Source: Streptomyces colonosanans (lineage in GTDB: Bacteria; Actinomycetota; Actinomycetes; Streptomycetales; Streptomycetaceae). From it: DNA of 64,000 bases. The notes beneath the pieces are model-generated. The model worked only from the letters and a program-made list of their open reading frames with translations, searched no databases and was not told where the DNA came from. A program made the position numbers and the translations under genes. The stretch lies in assembly GCF_001866645.1 (NCBI RefSeq), contig NZ_MLYP01000079.1:25898-89897 (forward strand). The letters are read 5' to 3'. Below, in pieces: positions 51,104-60,198 of the stretch; position 1 is the first letter of the stretch; each line of letters begins with the position of its first letter.

Positions 51104-51679
51104 TCAGACGTTGACGCCGAAGTCCTGTGCGATGCCGCGCAGGCCCGACGCGTAGCCCTGGCCGATGGCACGGAACTTCCACTCGGCCCCGTGGCGGTAC
51201 AGCTCGCCGAAGACCATGGCGGTCTCGGTGGAGGCGTCCTCGCTCAGGTCGTACCGCGCGATCTCCTGCTGGTCGGCCTGGTTGACGACGCGGATGTACG
51301 CGTTGCGCACCTGACCGAAGGACTGCTGGCGGTTCTCGGCGTCGTAGATCGAGACCGGGAAGACGACCTTGTCGACGTCGGCCGGCACCCCGGCGAGGTT
51401 GACCTTGATCACCTCGTCGTCGCCCTCGCCCTCACCCGTGAGGTTGTCGCCGGTGTGCTCCACCGACCCGTCCGGGCTCTTGAGGTTGTTGAAGAACACG
51501 AAGTTCTGGTCGCTGCCGACCTTCCCCGACCCGTTCAGCAGCAGGGCGCTGGCGTCCAGGTCGAAGTCTGTCCCGGTCGTGGTCCGGGCGTCCCAGCCGA
51601 GACCGATGAGGACCGCGGTCAGACCGGGGGCCTCCTTGGTCAGCGATACGTTGCCGCCCTTGCTGAGGCTGACTCCCAC
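51104..51679 (-). CDS. terD: TerD-family protein
   Basis: 191 residues and about 80 percent identical by eye to the neighbouring TerD: MGVSLSKGGNVSLTKEAPGL, LIGLGWDARTTTGTDFDLDA, FVFFNNLKSPDGSVEHTGDN, LTGEGEGDDEVIKVNLAGVP, GYASGLRGIAQDFGVNV. All family acidic residues are kept. Likely a tandem duplication followed by divergence. First gene of the minus-strand Ter unit. It binds calcium in studied homologues and supports tellurite and stress tolerance. Confidence 0.9.
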   Translation of the reverse strand: MGVSLSKGGNVSLTKEAPGLTAVLIGLGWDARTTTGTDFDLDASALLLNGSGKVGSDQNFVFFNNLKSPDGSVEHTGDNLTGEGEGDDEVIKVNLAGVPADVDKVVFPVSIYDAENRQQSFGQVRNAYIRVVNQADQQEIARYDLSEDASTETAMVFGELYRHGAEWKFRAIGQGYASGLRGIAQDFGVNV

Positions 51680-51791
51680 GAGTCCTCCATTGATGTCCGG
51701 GGGCAGGGAGCCCCGTCGTGCGTTGGTATCGGATCAACGAATCGATCCTAGTGACGGGTTCCCGCACCCCGCAGGCCTTGGGACAGAAGAA

Positions 51792-52250
51792 TCACAGGGT
51801 GTCGAGCGCCTTGACGTACTCGTTCAGGTCACGCGCGTCGGGCAGGTCGTTGACCACGGTCCACCGCACCACGCCTTCCTTGTCGATGATGAAGGTCCCG
51901 CGCACCGCGCACCCCTTGTCCTCGGCGAAGACTCCGTACGCACGCGAAGTGTCGCCGTGCGGCCAGAAGTCGGACAGCAGGGGGTACTCCAGACCCTCCT
52001 GCTCGGCGAAGACGCGCAGGGTGTGGATGGAGTCGTTGGAGACGGCGAGCAGTTGGGTGTCGTCGTTGAGGAACTTCGGCAGGCTGTCGCGCAGCGCGCA
52101 CAGCTCGCCGGTGCACACGCCGGTGAAGGCGAACGGGTAGAAGAGCAGCACCACGTTCTTGTGGCCGCGGAAGTCCGCGAGCCTCACGGTCGCACCGTGG
52201 TTGTCCTTGAGTTCGAAGTCGGGGGCCTTGTCGCCGACCTGGATCGCCAT
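51792..52250 (-). CDS. AhpE-like peroxiredoxin
   Basis: A 152-residue thioredoxin-fold peroxidase. The peroxidatic site is LFYPFAFTGVCTGELCALRD, with the P-x3-T-x-x-C motif at about residue 45. A second Cys three residues on and Cys in DKGCAVRG could act as resolving residues, but the AhpE branch works mainly as 1-Cys. It reduces peroxides using mycothiol/mycoredoxin or thioredoxin. Starts at ATG (MAIQVGDKAPDFEL). It lies between the TerD unit and DUF3052, probably its own unit. Confidence 0.9.
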   Translation of the reverse strand: MAIQVGDKAPDFELKDNHGATVRLADFRGHKNVVLLFYPFAFTGVCTGELCALRDSLPKFLNDDTQLLAVSNDSIHTLRVFAEQEGLEYPLLSDFWPHGDTSRAYGVFAEDKGCAVRGTFIIDKEGVVRWTVVNDLPDARDLNEYVKALDTL

Positions 52251-52320
52251 GGTCCTGCATCCCTTCGGGTGGGACTGTTCGGGTGGGAACCACCCTACGC
52301 ATGGATCGCGGCAGCCCTGC

Positions 52321-52348
52321 GGACGGGCTGCGCGAAGTCAGCCCGTCC
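52321..52348. terminator. Hairpin between AhpE and DUF3052 genes (a)
   Basis: A 10-bp perfect stem, ggacgggctg with cagcccgtcc, and an 8-nt loop. Confidence 0.6.
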
Positions 52349-52368
52349 GGCGTTCTAGGAGGCGGGGG

Positions 52369-52393
52369 CCCGGGGGCGGCAGCCGCCCCCGGG
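52369..52393. terminator. Hairpin terminator downstream of DUF3052 gene (b)
   Basis: An 11-bp perfect stem, cccgggggcgg with ccgcccccggg, loop cag. It begins 30 bases after the DUF3052 stop on the minus strand. Confidence 0.7.
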
Positions 52394-52422
52394 CTCGATG
52401 AACGGCCCGCCCCGGCGGTGCG

Positions 52423-52860
52423 TCACCGCTTGGACTTCGCCGCCTTCGGCGTCACCAGCCGGGAGCCGCTCCAGTCCTTGCCCACACTGACGCTCTTGGA
52501 CGCCGACAGGCCGGCCGTCGTCGAGGCTTCGGAGATGTCGCTCGGCTCCACGTAGCCCGTACGGCCGGTCTTCGGCGTAAGGAGCAGGATCGAGCCGCCT
52601 TCCTCGATGTACGTGGTGGCGTCCACCAGCGCATCCGTCAGGTCGCCGTCCTCGTCGCGGAACCACAGCACCACGGCATCGGCGACGTCGTCGTAGTCCT
52701 CGTCGACGAGCTCACTGCCGACGATGTCCTCGATGGTCTTGCGGAGCTCCTGGTCGACGTCGTCGTCGTAGCCGATCTCCTGGACCACCTGCTCGGGCTG
52801 GAACCCCAGCCTCGCGGCAGGGTTCGTCCGCTCCTCCGCGTGGTCCGCGGTCGCGCTCAC
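52423..52860 (-). CDS. DUF3052 family protein
   Basis: 145 residues: a short acidic leader, then RLGFQPEQVVQEIGYDDDVD and ELRKTIEDIVGSELVDEDYD, then DAVVLWFRDEDGDLTDALVD, TYIEEGGSILLLTPKTGRTG and YVEPSDISEASTTAGL. This fits DUF3052, a family found next to aceE in many actinomycetes. The fold resembles Rossmann-like ThiF/SAM-binding segments, but no activity is known. GTG at 52860 has AGGAGG 6 bases upstream. Divergent from aceE across a 440-bp spacer. Confidence 0.9.
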   Translation of the reverse strand: MSATADHAEERTNPAARLGFQPEQVVQEIGYDDDVDQELRKTIEDIVGSELVDEDYDDVADAVVLWFRDEDGDLTDALVDATTYIEEGGSILLLTPKTGRTGYVEPSDISEASTTAGLSASKSVSVGKDWSGSRLVTPKAAKSKR

Positions 52861-53299
52861 GGGTTGCCTCCTGATCATGTCTTGGTGAGTATCTCAGCCC
52901 CGCGCGTACGCGAAGCATTGGCCGTAGTCCACACGGGCCGGGGCGGATCGCGCAAGTACCCGGCCGTTCAGACCGCCAAAACGGTGACGATCCTGGCCGT
53001 GTCGTCGCAACTCCAGGCACCGTATCGCGCCCCGAGGTGATGCACACCACACCGTTCTGCCCGATTTGCGCATTCCAGAACCCTTCGGGCGTACGAGAGC
53101 CGAACAACTTTGCGGAACACGTCACAGCCTGAGCGTATCGTTGCGTTTTGGCCGGGCCCGCCCCGAAGACCGGTCCACCCGGCGGGTTACCTCACGGTAG
53201 GGATGACGTTTGCTCCCCCCGAGGTACACGATGGGATCGGCGTGGGCACATGGACAAAAGCGCACGGAACAAGTGGCCCTCTGACAGGTAAGGAACAGC
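52861..53299. other. Divergent promoter region of DUF3052 and aceE
   Basis: 440 bp without a supported gene. The stretch gttaacctc-like ggttacctcacggtagggat (53187-53206) and cagcctgagcgtatcgttgc are candidate promoter parts. The pattern is not clean enough to name a sigma factor. The start of aceE is reached after aggtaaggaacagc (RBS AAGGA). Confidence 0.35.
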
Positions 53300-56047
53300 G
53301 TGGCTTCCGGATCCGATCGCAACCCGATCATCATTGGCGGCCTTCCGAGTCAGGTTCCTGACTTCGATCCCGAGGAAACCCAGGAGTGGCTCGACTCCCT
53401 CGACGCCGCAGTGGACCAGCGTGGCCGTGAGCGGGCCCGTTATCTGATGCTCCGTCTGATCGAGCATGCCCGTGAGAAGCGCGTGGCCGTGCCCGAGATG
53501 CGCAGCACGGACTACGTCAACACCATCGCGACCAAGGACGAGCCGTTCTTCCCCGGCAACGAGGAGATCGAACGCAAGATCCTCAACGCCACCCGGTGGA
53601 ACGCCGCCGTCATGGTCTCCCGGGCCCAGCGGCCCGGCATCGGCGTCGGCGGCCACATCGCGACCTTCGCCTCCTCCGCCTCGCTGTACGACGTGGGCTT
53701 CAACCACTTCTTCCGCGGCAAGGACGAGGGCGACGGCGGCGACCAGGTCTTCTTCCAGGGCCACGCCTCCCCCGGCATCTACGCCCGCGCGTTCCTGCTG
53801 GACCGGCTCGGCGAGCATCACCTGGACGGATTCCGCCAGGAGAAGTCCAAGGCCCCGTACGCCCTCTCCAGCTACCCCCACCCGCGCTCCATGCCGGACT
53901 TCTGGGAGTTCCCGACTGTCTCCATGGGCCTCGGCCCGATCGGCGCGATCTACCAGGCCCGCATGAACCGCTACATGGAGGCGCGCGGCATCGCGGACAC
54001 TTCCAGGTCCCATGTCTGGGCGTTCCTCGGCGACGGCGAGATGGACGAGCCCGAGTCGCTCGGACAGCTGACCCTCGCCGCCCGTGAGGGACTCGACAAC
54101 CTGACCTTCGTGGTCAACTGCAACCTGCAGCGCCTGGACGGTCCGGTCCGCGGCAACGGCAAGATCATCCAGGAGCTGGAGTCGGTCTTCCGCGGCGCCG
54201 GCTGGAACGTGATCAAGCTGATCTGGGACCGCACCTGGGATCCGCTGCTCGCGCAGGACCGGGACGGAATCCTGGTCAACAAGATGAACATCACGCCGGA
54301 CGGCCAGTTCCAGACCTACGCGACCGAGTCCGGTGACTACATCCGCGAGCACTTCTTCGGTGACGACCACCGGCTGCGCGCGATGGTCGAGAACATGACC
54401 GACGACCAGATCCTGCACCTGGGCCGTGGCGGTCATGACCACCGGAAGATCTTCGCGGCGTTCTCGGCGGCCAAGGCGCACAAGGGCCAGCCGACGGTGA
54501 TCCTGGCCAAAACGATCAAGGGCTGGACGCTGGGCCCCAACTTCGAGGGCCGCAACGCGACGCACCAGATGAAGAAGCTGACGGTCGACGACCTCAAGCG
54601 CTTCCGGGACCGTCTGCACCTGCCGATCTCCGACAAGGAGCTGGAGTCCGGCCTGCCGCCGTACTACCACCCGGGCCGGAACTCGGAGGAGATCCAGTAC
54701 ATGCACGACCGCCGCAAGGCGCTCGGCGGGTACGTCCCGACGCGCCTCGTGCGGTCCAAGCCGCTGCAGCTCCCGGACGACGCGACGTACGCGAGCGTGA
54801 AGAAGGGCACCGGTCAGCAGTCGATCGCCACGACCATGGCGTTCGTGCGCCTGCTGAAGGACCTTCTGCGGGACAAGGAGATCGGCAGGCGGTTCGTGCT
54901 GATCGCGCCCGACGAGTACCGCACCTTCGGCATGGACTCGTTCTTCCCGAGCGCGAAGATCTACAGCCCGCTCGGCCAGCAGTACGAGGCCGTGGACCGT
55001 GAGCTGCTCCTCGCGTACAAGGAGTCGCCCACCGGCCAGATGCTGCACGACGGCATCTCGGAGGCGGGCTGCACGGCGTCGCTGATCGCGGCGGGTTCGG
55101 CGTACGCCACGCACGGCGAGCCGCTCATCCCGGTGTACGTCTTCTACTCGATGTTCGGTTTCCAGCGCACCGGCGATCAGTTCTGGCAGATGGCCGACCA
55201 GCTGTCGCGCGGCTTCGTCCTGGGCGCGACCGCCGGCCGTACGACGCTGACCGGTGAGGGCCTGCAGCACGCGGACGGTCACTCGCAGCTGCTCGCCTCG
55301 ACCAACCCGGCGTGCGTGGCGTACGACCCGGCGTTCGGTTACGAGATCGCGCACATCGTGCAGGACGGTCTGCACCGGATGTACGGCTCCTCGCCCGAGC
55401 ACCCGCACGGCGAGGACGTCTTCTACTACCTCACCGTCTACAACGAGCCGATCCAGCACCCGGCCGAGCCGGCGAACGTGGACGTCGAGGGCATCCTCAA
55501 GGGCATCCACCGCATCAGCGAGGGCACGTCGGGGACCGTGCCGGCGCAGATCATGGCCTCCGGTGTGGCGGTCCCCTGGGCCCTCGACGCGCAGCGGATC
55601 CTCGCCGAGGAGTGGAACGTACGGACCGACGTCTGGTCCGCGACCTCCTGGAACGAGCTGCGGCGCGAGGCCGTGGAGGTCGAGCGGCACAACCTGCTGC
55701 ATCCGGAGGAGGAGCAGCGGGTGCCGTATGTGACGCGGAAGCTGAGCGGTGCCGAGGGTCCGTTCGTGGCCGTGTCCGACTGGATGCGCTCGGTTCCGGA
55801 CCAGATCGCGCGCTGGGTGCCGGGGGCCTATCAGTCCCTGGGCGCGGACGGCTTCGGCTTCGCGGACACGCGCGGTGCGGCGCGCCGCTTCTTCCACATC
55901 GACGCGCAGTCGATCGTGGTCGCGGTGCTCACCGAGCTGGCCAGGGCGGGCCGGCTCGACCGCTCGGTGCTGAAGCAGGCGATCGACCGCTACCAGCTCC
56001 TCGACGTGACCGCGGCCAACCCGGGAACGGCGGGCGGCGACGCGTGA
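53300..56047 (+). CDS. aceE: Pyruvate dehydrogenase E1 component (homodimeric, AceE type)
   Basis: A 915-residue single-chain E1 (typical length about 890-930). The thiamine-diphosphate site is FLGDGEMDEPESLGQLTLAA followed by DNLTFVVNCNLQRLDGPVRG. Substrate and cofactor residues are also in GHIATFASSASLYDVGFNHF, SHVWAFLGDGEMDE and LTGEGLQHADGHSQLLASTN. The C-terminal domain with FHIDAQSIVVAVLTELARAG is complete. It decarboxylates pyruvate and acetylates the E2 lipoyl domain of the pyruvate dehydrogenase complex. GTG start with AAGGA. No other complex subunit is adjacent. A strong hairpin follows. Confidence 0.95.
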   Translation: MASGSDRNPIIIGGLPSQVPDFDPEETQEWLDSLDAAVDQRGRERARYLMLRLIEHAREKRVAVPEMRSTDYVNTIATKDEPFFPGNEEIERKILNATRWNAAVMVSRAQRPGIGVGGHIATFASSASLYDVGFNHFFRGKDEGDGGDQVFFQGHASPGIYARAFLLDRLGEHHLDGFRQEKSKAPYALSSYPHPRSMPDFWEFPTVSMGLGPIGAIYQARMNRYMEARGIADTSRSHVWAFLGDGEMDEPESLGQLTLAAREGLDNLTFVVNCNLQRLDGPVRGNGKIIQELESVFRGAGWNVIKLIWDRTWDPLLAQDRDGILVNKMNITPDGQFQTYATESGDYIREHFFGDDHRLRAMVENMTDDQILHLGRGGHDHRKIFAAFSAAKAHKGQPTVILAKTIKGWTLGPNFEGRNATHQMKKLTVDDLKRFRDRLHLPISDKELESGLPPYYHPGRNSEEIQYMHDRRKALGGYVPTRLVRSKPLQLPDDATYASVKKGTGQQSIATTMAFVRLLKDLLRDKEIGRRFVLIAPDEYRTFGMDSFFPSAKIYSPLGQQYEAVDRELLLAYKESPTGQMLHDGISEAGCTASLIAAGSAYATHGEPLIPVYVFYSMFGFQRTGDQFWQMADQLSRGFVLGATAGRTTLTGEGLQHADGHSQLLASTNPACVAYDPAFGYEIAHIVQDGLHRMYGSSPEHPHGEDVFYYLTVYNEPIQHPAEPANVDVEGILKGIHRISEGTSGTVPAQIMASGVAVPWALDAQRILAEEWNVRTDVWSATSWNELRREAVEVERHNLLHPEEEQRVPYVTRKLSGAEGPFVAVSDWMRSVPDQIARWVPGAYQSLGADGFGFADTRGAARRFFHIDAQSIVVAVLTELARAGRLDRSVLKQAIDRYQLLDVTAANPGTAGGDA

Positions 56048-56071
56048 CACAGCGCTCGCTCTGAACGAGGG

Positions 56072-56104
56072 AAGGGCGGCGGAGCACAGCGCTCCGCCGC
56101 CCTT
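56072..56104 (+). terminator. aceE terminator
   Basis: A 14-bp perfect stem, aagggcggcggagc with gctccgccgccctt, and a 5-nt loop, 24 bases after the stop. Confidence 0.85.
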
Positions 56105-56309
56105 GCGCGTTGCCGGTGTGGGGGTCTGCCTGCGCGCTGCCCCCCTCCGGCAGCGCGCCGCAGTCCGGCCGTCCTCGGGATGCACGGCACTGCCGTGCGA
56201 AGGACGTGGCCCACTGTGGCCTGCGGGGTGTGCCGGGCGGGACGGATCTTGAGCGTCTTCACCCTGATGGGTGAACTCACTCCGGCCCGGACAGGGACCC
56301 GGGCAGGGG

Positions 56310-57938
56310 TCAGATGTGCCCGGCCCCCGCGCCCGCCTCCGCGTTCGCGCCCCGCCTGGTGAGCAGCGCGACCAGCACCGCGACGCCCGCGACTCCGGCG
56401 GCGACCAGGCAGGCGAGGCTCATGCCGGAGATGAACGTGTCGTGCGCGACGCTCGTGATCGTCTCGGCGATCGCGGCCGGCGTGCCCTTCGCCACCGGGG
56501 CGACGCCCACCTGGACCGCCTCGGAGGCCTGGTCGAGCTGTGCGGGGGTGAGCGGCGGCAGCTTGGCGTCGGCCCAGTTGCCCGCGAGGTCGCTGTCCAC
56601 GCGGGAGGCCATCACCGCGCCCAGGACCGCCGTGCCGAGGCTGCCGCCGATCTGCATCGCGGCCTGCTGGAGGCCGCCGGCGACGCCGGACAGCTCCATC
56701 GGAGCGTTGCCCACGATGACCTCGGTGGCACCGACCATCACGGGGGCGAGCCCGAGGCCGAGCAGGGCGAACCAGACCGACATGACGGCGCTGCCCGTGC
56801 CCGCCTCCAGCCTCGACATGCCGAACATGGCGATCGCGGTGAGCGCCATGCCGCCGGCCAGCGGAATGCGCGGGCCCGCCTTGGTGATCACGGCGCCCGC
56901 GAGCGGGGAGCCGACGATCATCATGCCGGTCAGGGGCAGCAGGTGCAGGCCCGCGTCGACCGGGCTCATCCCATGGACGTTCTGCAGGTAGAAGGTCACG
57001 AAGAACAGGCCGCCCATGAAGGCGATGGCCATGAGGACCATCAGGACGACGCCCGCCGACAGCGGCACCGAGCGGAACAGCGCGAGCGGGATCAGCGGCT
57101 CCTTCACCCTCGTCTCCCAGAGGGAGAAGAGGACGAAGGCCAGCACGGACGCGCCGATGAAGAGCCAGGTCTTCCCGCTGCCCCAGTGCCAGGTCGGGGC
57201 CTTGATGAGCGCCCAGACCAGGCAGAACATGGCGCTCGACAGCAGCACGATGCCGAGCAGGTCGAAGGAGCGCGGGGCGTTCTCGGCGCGGTGGTCGGTG
57301 AGGATCACCAGGCCGAGGACGAGCGCCAGCACACCGACCGGCACGTTGATGAAGAAGACGGACTGCCAGCTGACGTGCTGGACCAGCAGACCGCCGAGGA
57401 TCGGGCCGCCGGCGGTGGAGGCGCCGATGACCATGCCCCAGATGCCGATCGCCATGTTCAGCTTCTCGGCCGGGAAGGTGGCCCGCAGCAGGCCGAGCGC
57501 GGCCGGCATCAGCAGCGCGCCGAACAGGCCCTGGAAGACGCGGAAGGTCACGACGAGGGCGATGCTGTCGGACAGTCCGATGGCCCCGGAGGCGCCGGCG
57601 AAGCCGACCACGCCGATCAGGAAGGTCTGGCGGTGGCCGAAGCGGTCGCCGAGCTTGCCCGCGGTGATCAGGGTGACCGCGAGGGCGAGGAAGTAGGCGT
57701 TGGTGATCCACTGGACGTCGGAGAAGCTGGCGCCCAGGTCCTTGGCGATGGCCGGGTTGGCGATGGCCACGATGGTGCCGTCGAGGGCGACCATCATCAC
57801 GCCGATGGCGACCGAGACGAGGGTGAACCACGGATGCCCACGCAGCCCGCGCCCTGGCGCTGTGTCTTGCGGGGCCGCCGACGTCATGGACGCCCTGTCC
57901 CCCGGTTCCGTCGCGTCGACGGTGGTCTGACTAGTCAT
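56310..57938 (-). CDS. DHA2-family MFS drug exporter
   Basis: A 542-residue 14-helix antiporter. Key parts are VSVAIGVMMVALDGTIVAIA (D1 motif), GKLGDRFGHRQTFLIGVVGF (motif A), GASTAGGPILGGLLVQHVSW (motif C), and AAQMQIGGSLGTAVLGAV-type AAMQIGGSLGTAVLGAVMAS near the end. Members (EmrB/QacA-like) exchange hydrophobic compounds for protons. The ATG at 57938 gives MTSQTTVDA; an upstream in-frame start is possible. It is divergent from a TetR gene across a 112-bp region with an inverted repeat, the standard drug-response arrangement. Confidence 0.85.
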   Translation of the reverse strand: MTSQTTVDATEPGDRASMTSAAPQDTAPGRGLRGHPWFTLVSVAIGVMMVALDGTIVAIANPAIAKDLGASFSDVQWITNAYFLALAVTLITAGKLGDRFGHRQTFLIGVVGFAGASGAIGLSDSIALVVTFRVFQGLFGALLMPAALGLLRATFPAEKLNMAIGIWGMVIGASTAGGPILGGLLVQHVSWQSVFFINVPVGVLALVLGLVILTDHRAENAPRSFDLLGIVLLSSAMFCLVWALIKAPTWHWGSGKTWLFIGASVLAFVLFSLWETRVKEPLIPLALFRSVPLSAGVVLMVLMAIAFMGGLFFVTFYLQNVHGMSPVDAGLHLLPLTGMMIVGSPLAGAVITKAGPRIPLAGGMALTAIAMFGMSRLEAGTGSAVMSVWFALLGLGLAPVMVGATEVIVGNAPMELSGVAGGLQQAAMQIGGSLGTAVLGAVMASRVDSDLAGNWADAKLPPLTPAQLDQASEAVQVGVAPVAKGTPAAIAETITSVAHDTFISGMSLACLVAAGVAGVAVLVALLTRRGANAEAGAGAGHI

Positions 57939-57951
57939 GCGTTCGAGGCTA

Positions 57952-58002
57952 GTGACAGCCACTGACAATTGACAAACATATTCACTAGTCGGTAACTGTC
58001 AC
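57952..58002. promoter_or_regulatory. Inverted repeat and promoter between the MFS and TetR genes
   Basis: GTGACAG (57952-57958) and CTGTCAC (57996-58002) are reverse complements 37 bp apart. Between them is TTGACA (57969-57974), with GTAACT 17 bases later, a fair promoter for the tetR gene. Probably the operator for self-regulation and control of the exporter. Confidence 0.45.
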
Positions 58003-58050
58003 GTCATCCGCCGATAGGCTGAACTGGGCGAACGAGGGAGATGAGGGACC

Positions 58051-58692
58051 ATGGTGACGGCGTCGCGGCCGGGCCTGCGTGAGCGCAAGAAGCAGCGCAC
58101 CCGGGACGCGCTGTTGCACGCCGCCCTGGAGCTGTTCCTCGCCCAAGGGTACGAGCGGACGACCGTTGACGAGATCACCGAGACCGTGGACGTCTCGCAA
58201 CGCACCTTCTTCCGCTACTTCGCCGGCAAGGAGGAGGCCGTCTTCTTCGCCCAGTCCGTCATGGAGTCGCACTTCGTCGAGGCGGTGCGCCAACGCCCGC
58301 CCCTGGAGGCGCCGTTGGAGGCGCTGCGACAGGCGACCCTGGAGGTCTGGGACGGTCTCGGCGAGGTCGTCGGGCAGATCATCCCGGCCGAACTCCATCT
58401 GCACACCTGCCGGTTGATCGAGTCGACGCCGGCACTGCTCGCCACCCAGCTGCGCCGCTCGGCGGAACTCGAAGAGGAGCTCGCCCGGGTGATCGCCGAA
58501 CGCGAGGGGCTGGACGTGGACACGGACCCGCGGCCGCGGGTCGCGGTGGCCGTGTTCTGCGGTGCGCTCCGCGTCACGAAACGCCTGTGGAGCTGCGGCG
58601 ACGACACCAGCCCTGCCTCGATCCGCGAGCTGACCGTCAGGTATCTCGACGCCGTGCGCCCCACGCTGGCGGAGAAGTGGCGGACGGAGTGA
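58051..58692 (+). CDS. TetR-family regulator of the adjacent MFS exporter
   Basis: 213 residues. The helix-turn-helix spans about 10-60: RERKKQRTRDALLHAALELF, LAQGYERTTVDEITETVDVS, QRTFFRYFAGKEEAVF. The ligand-binding part is all-helical and unremarkable. The head-to-head position with a DHA2 exporter is the usual setup, where a drug binding the regulator lifts repression. ATG at 58051. Confidence 0.85.
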   Translation: MVTASRPGLRERKKQRTRDALLHAALELFLAQGYERTTVDEITETVDVSQRTFFRYFAGKEEAVFFAQSVMESHFVEAVRQRPPLEAPLEALRQATLEVWDGLGEVVGQIIPAELHLHTCRLIESTPALLATQLRRSAELEEELARVIAEREGLDVDTDPRPRVAVAVFCGALRVTKRLWSCGDDTSPASIRELTVRYLDAVRPTLAEKWRTE

Positions 58693-58923
58693 GCGCGTAC
58701 CGATCCGTACGCGTCAAGTGAATTCCCGGCGCACCAGCGGCCGGACGCGGCCTTCGGGGTGACGGCGCGATCACACGAAGTGTCAAGTGGCGTCCGTCTC
58801 ATCGACTCGGGGTGACCGTCGAACGCAAGGCGCATTCGAACGGCCGCAATTGACTCACCGGAAACGTGATACGCGTCACTCGGTTAACGCGAGACACTCT
58901 CGTTCTCCTAGTGTGTCCTTCCA
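58693..58923. other. Intergenic region before the DUF1023 hydrolase gene
   Basis: No gene is supported. The part attgactcaccggaaacgtg (about 58850-58869) followed by atacgcgtcactcggttaac is the most promoter-like segment. GTGATACGCGTCAC is an imperfect palindrome at about 58867-58880. Confidence 0.3.
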
Positions 58924-60141
58924 GTGACTTCCTTCGACACGTCCCCGCAACTCAACGTCTGGCGCGCGCTGCTCGCGCTGGGCGTGGTCTTCGTGATGCT
59001 CGCCACAACCGGCTGGACGGCCGTGCGCAGCCAGCGGGGAACCACTCCCCTCCAGGCGTCGCGCTCCGCGTGGGAGCACGGAACGATCGCCGGGCACCGG
59101 CTGCCGTCTCCCGACGCGAGCCCGGCCCGGCTCGCCCTCTTCTTCGCCTCGCTCAGCGCCCGCCAGCGCTCCGGGCTCGCCCGCCGCTACCCGCTCGCGG
59201 TCGGCAACATGAACGGGGCGCCCGTACGGCTGCGCTACGAAGCCAACCGCATCGCCCTCGGCCAGCAGCGCAAGGTCGAGCACGCCCGGATGCACGACGA
59301 CCGGCTGTCGCCCGTCGGCCAGCAGGAGGCGGACCGCCGCATGCACCGCTTCCAGGCGCTGACGCGGAAGGACCGGCAGATCCTCGCCTTCGACCCGGAG
59401 GGATCGGGACGCATCGCCGAGGTCTTCGGGAACCTGGACAAGGCCCAGCGGATCTCGGTCGTCGTGCCCGGTGTGGACACCGATCTGCTCACCTTCCAGC
59501 GCACCTTCCGCAAGTACTCGGCACCGGTCGGCATGGCCCGGTCGCTGTACACGGCCGAGCGCTCGGTGAGCCCGCCGACCCGTACGGCCGTGATCGCCTG
59601 GGCCGACTACACCGCGCCCAGCGGACTGGGGATGGATGCGGCCACTGCGATGCGCGCCGAGGAGGGTGCCGTCCGGCTGAACGCCCTCCTGCGCGCCCTG
59701 CCCGGCCGCTCGCCCGTCCAGCTGTACTGCCACAGCTACGGCTCGGTGGTGTGCGGTGTCGCCGCGCCCGGGCTGCCCTCACGGGTGTCCGACGTCGCGG
59801 TGGCGGGCAGCCCCGGCATGCGGAGCCGGACGGCCACCGGACTGCACACCACGGCCCGGGTGTGGGCCATGCGGGACGCCGACGACTGGATCCAGGACGT
59901 GCCGCACCTGGAGGTCGGTGGTCTCGGCCACGGCGCCGACCCGGTGTCCCACGACTTCGGGGCGCGGGTGCTGTCCGCACAGGGAGCGAAGGGCCACGGC
60001 GGCTACTTCGAGCCGGGCACCACGAGCCTGCGCAACTTCGCCGCGATCGGCACTGGCGCGTATCAGGCGGTGCGATGCGCGCATGACGATGGCACCTGCC
60101 GGGCCGGTTTGTCCGGCACGGCGTCGGCCGGACGCGCGTAG
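58924..60141 (+). CDS. Membrane-anchored DUF1023 alpha/beta hydrolase
   Basis: 405 residues. An N-terminal signal/anchor (WRALLALGVVFVMLATTGWT, about 13-33) precedes a helical linker. The hydrolase domain has SVVVPGVDTDLLTFQRTFRK, AVIAWADYTAPSG and the nucleophile elbow QLYCHSYGSVVCG (S in G-x/H-S-x-G/S). DIAVAGSPGMRS-like DVAVAGSPGMRSRTA and the DADDWIQDVPH / GAKGHGGYF His region complete the triad candidates. Family members occur widely in actinomycetes as secreted or membrane esterase-like proteins. GTG start at 58924. Confidence 0.8.
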   Translation: MTSFDTSPQLNVWRALLALGVVFVMLATTGWTAVRSQRGTTPLQASRSAWEHGTIAGHRLPSPDASPARLALFFASLSARQRSGLARRYPLAVGNMNGAPVRLRYEANRIALGQQRKVEHARMHDDRLSPVGQQEADRRMHRFQALTRKDRQILAFDPEGSGRIAEVFGNLDKAQRISVVVPGVDTDLLTFQRTFRKYSAPVGMARSLYTAERSVSPPTRTAVIAWADYTAPSGLGMDAATAMRAEEGAVRLNALLRALPGRSPVQLYCHSYGSVVCGVAAPGLPSRVSDVAVAGSPGMRSRTATGLHTTARVWAMRDADDWIQDVPHLEVGGLGHGADPVSHDFGARVLSAQGAKGHGGYFEPGTTSLRNFAAIGTGAYQAVRCAHDDGTCRAGLSGTASAGRA

Positions 60142-60198
60142 AAAACCAGGAATTGCGGTCTGCCCGGAGAGGCGACGGAAGAGCACCTGCCGCATACG

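Noticed and set aside
53192..56185. Very long open frame antisense to aceE (997 codons)
   Set aside because: GC-rich third positions create open antisense frames. The plus strand encodes a full AceE with all motifs, and the antisense product is low-complexity and family-less.
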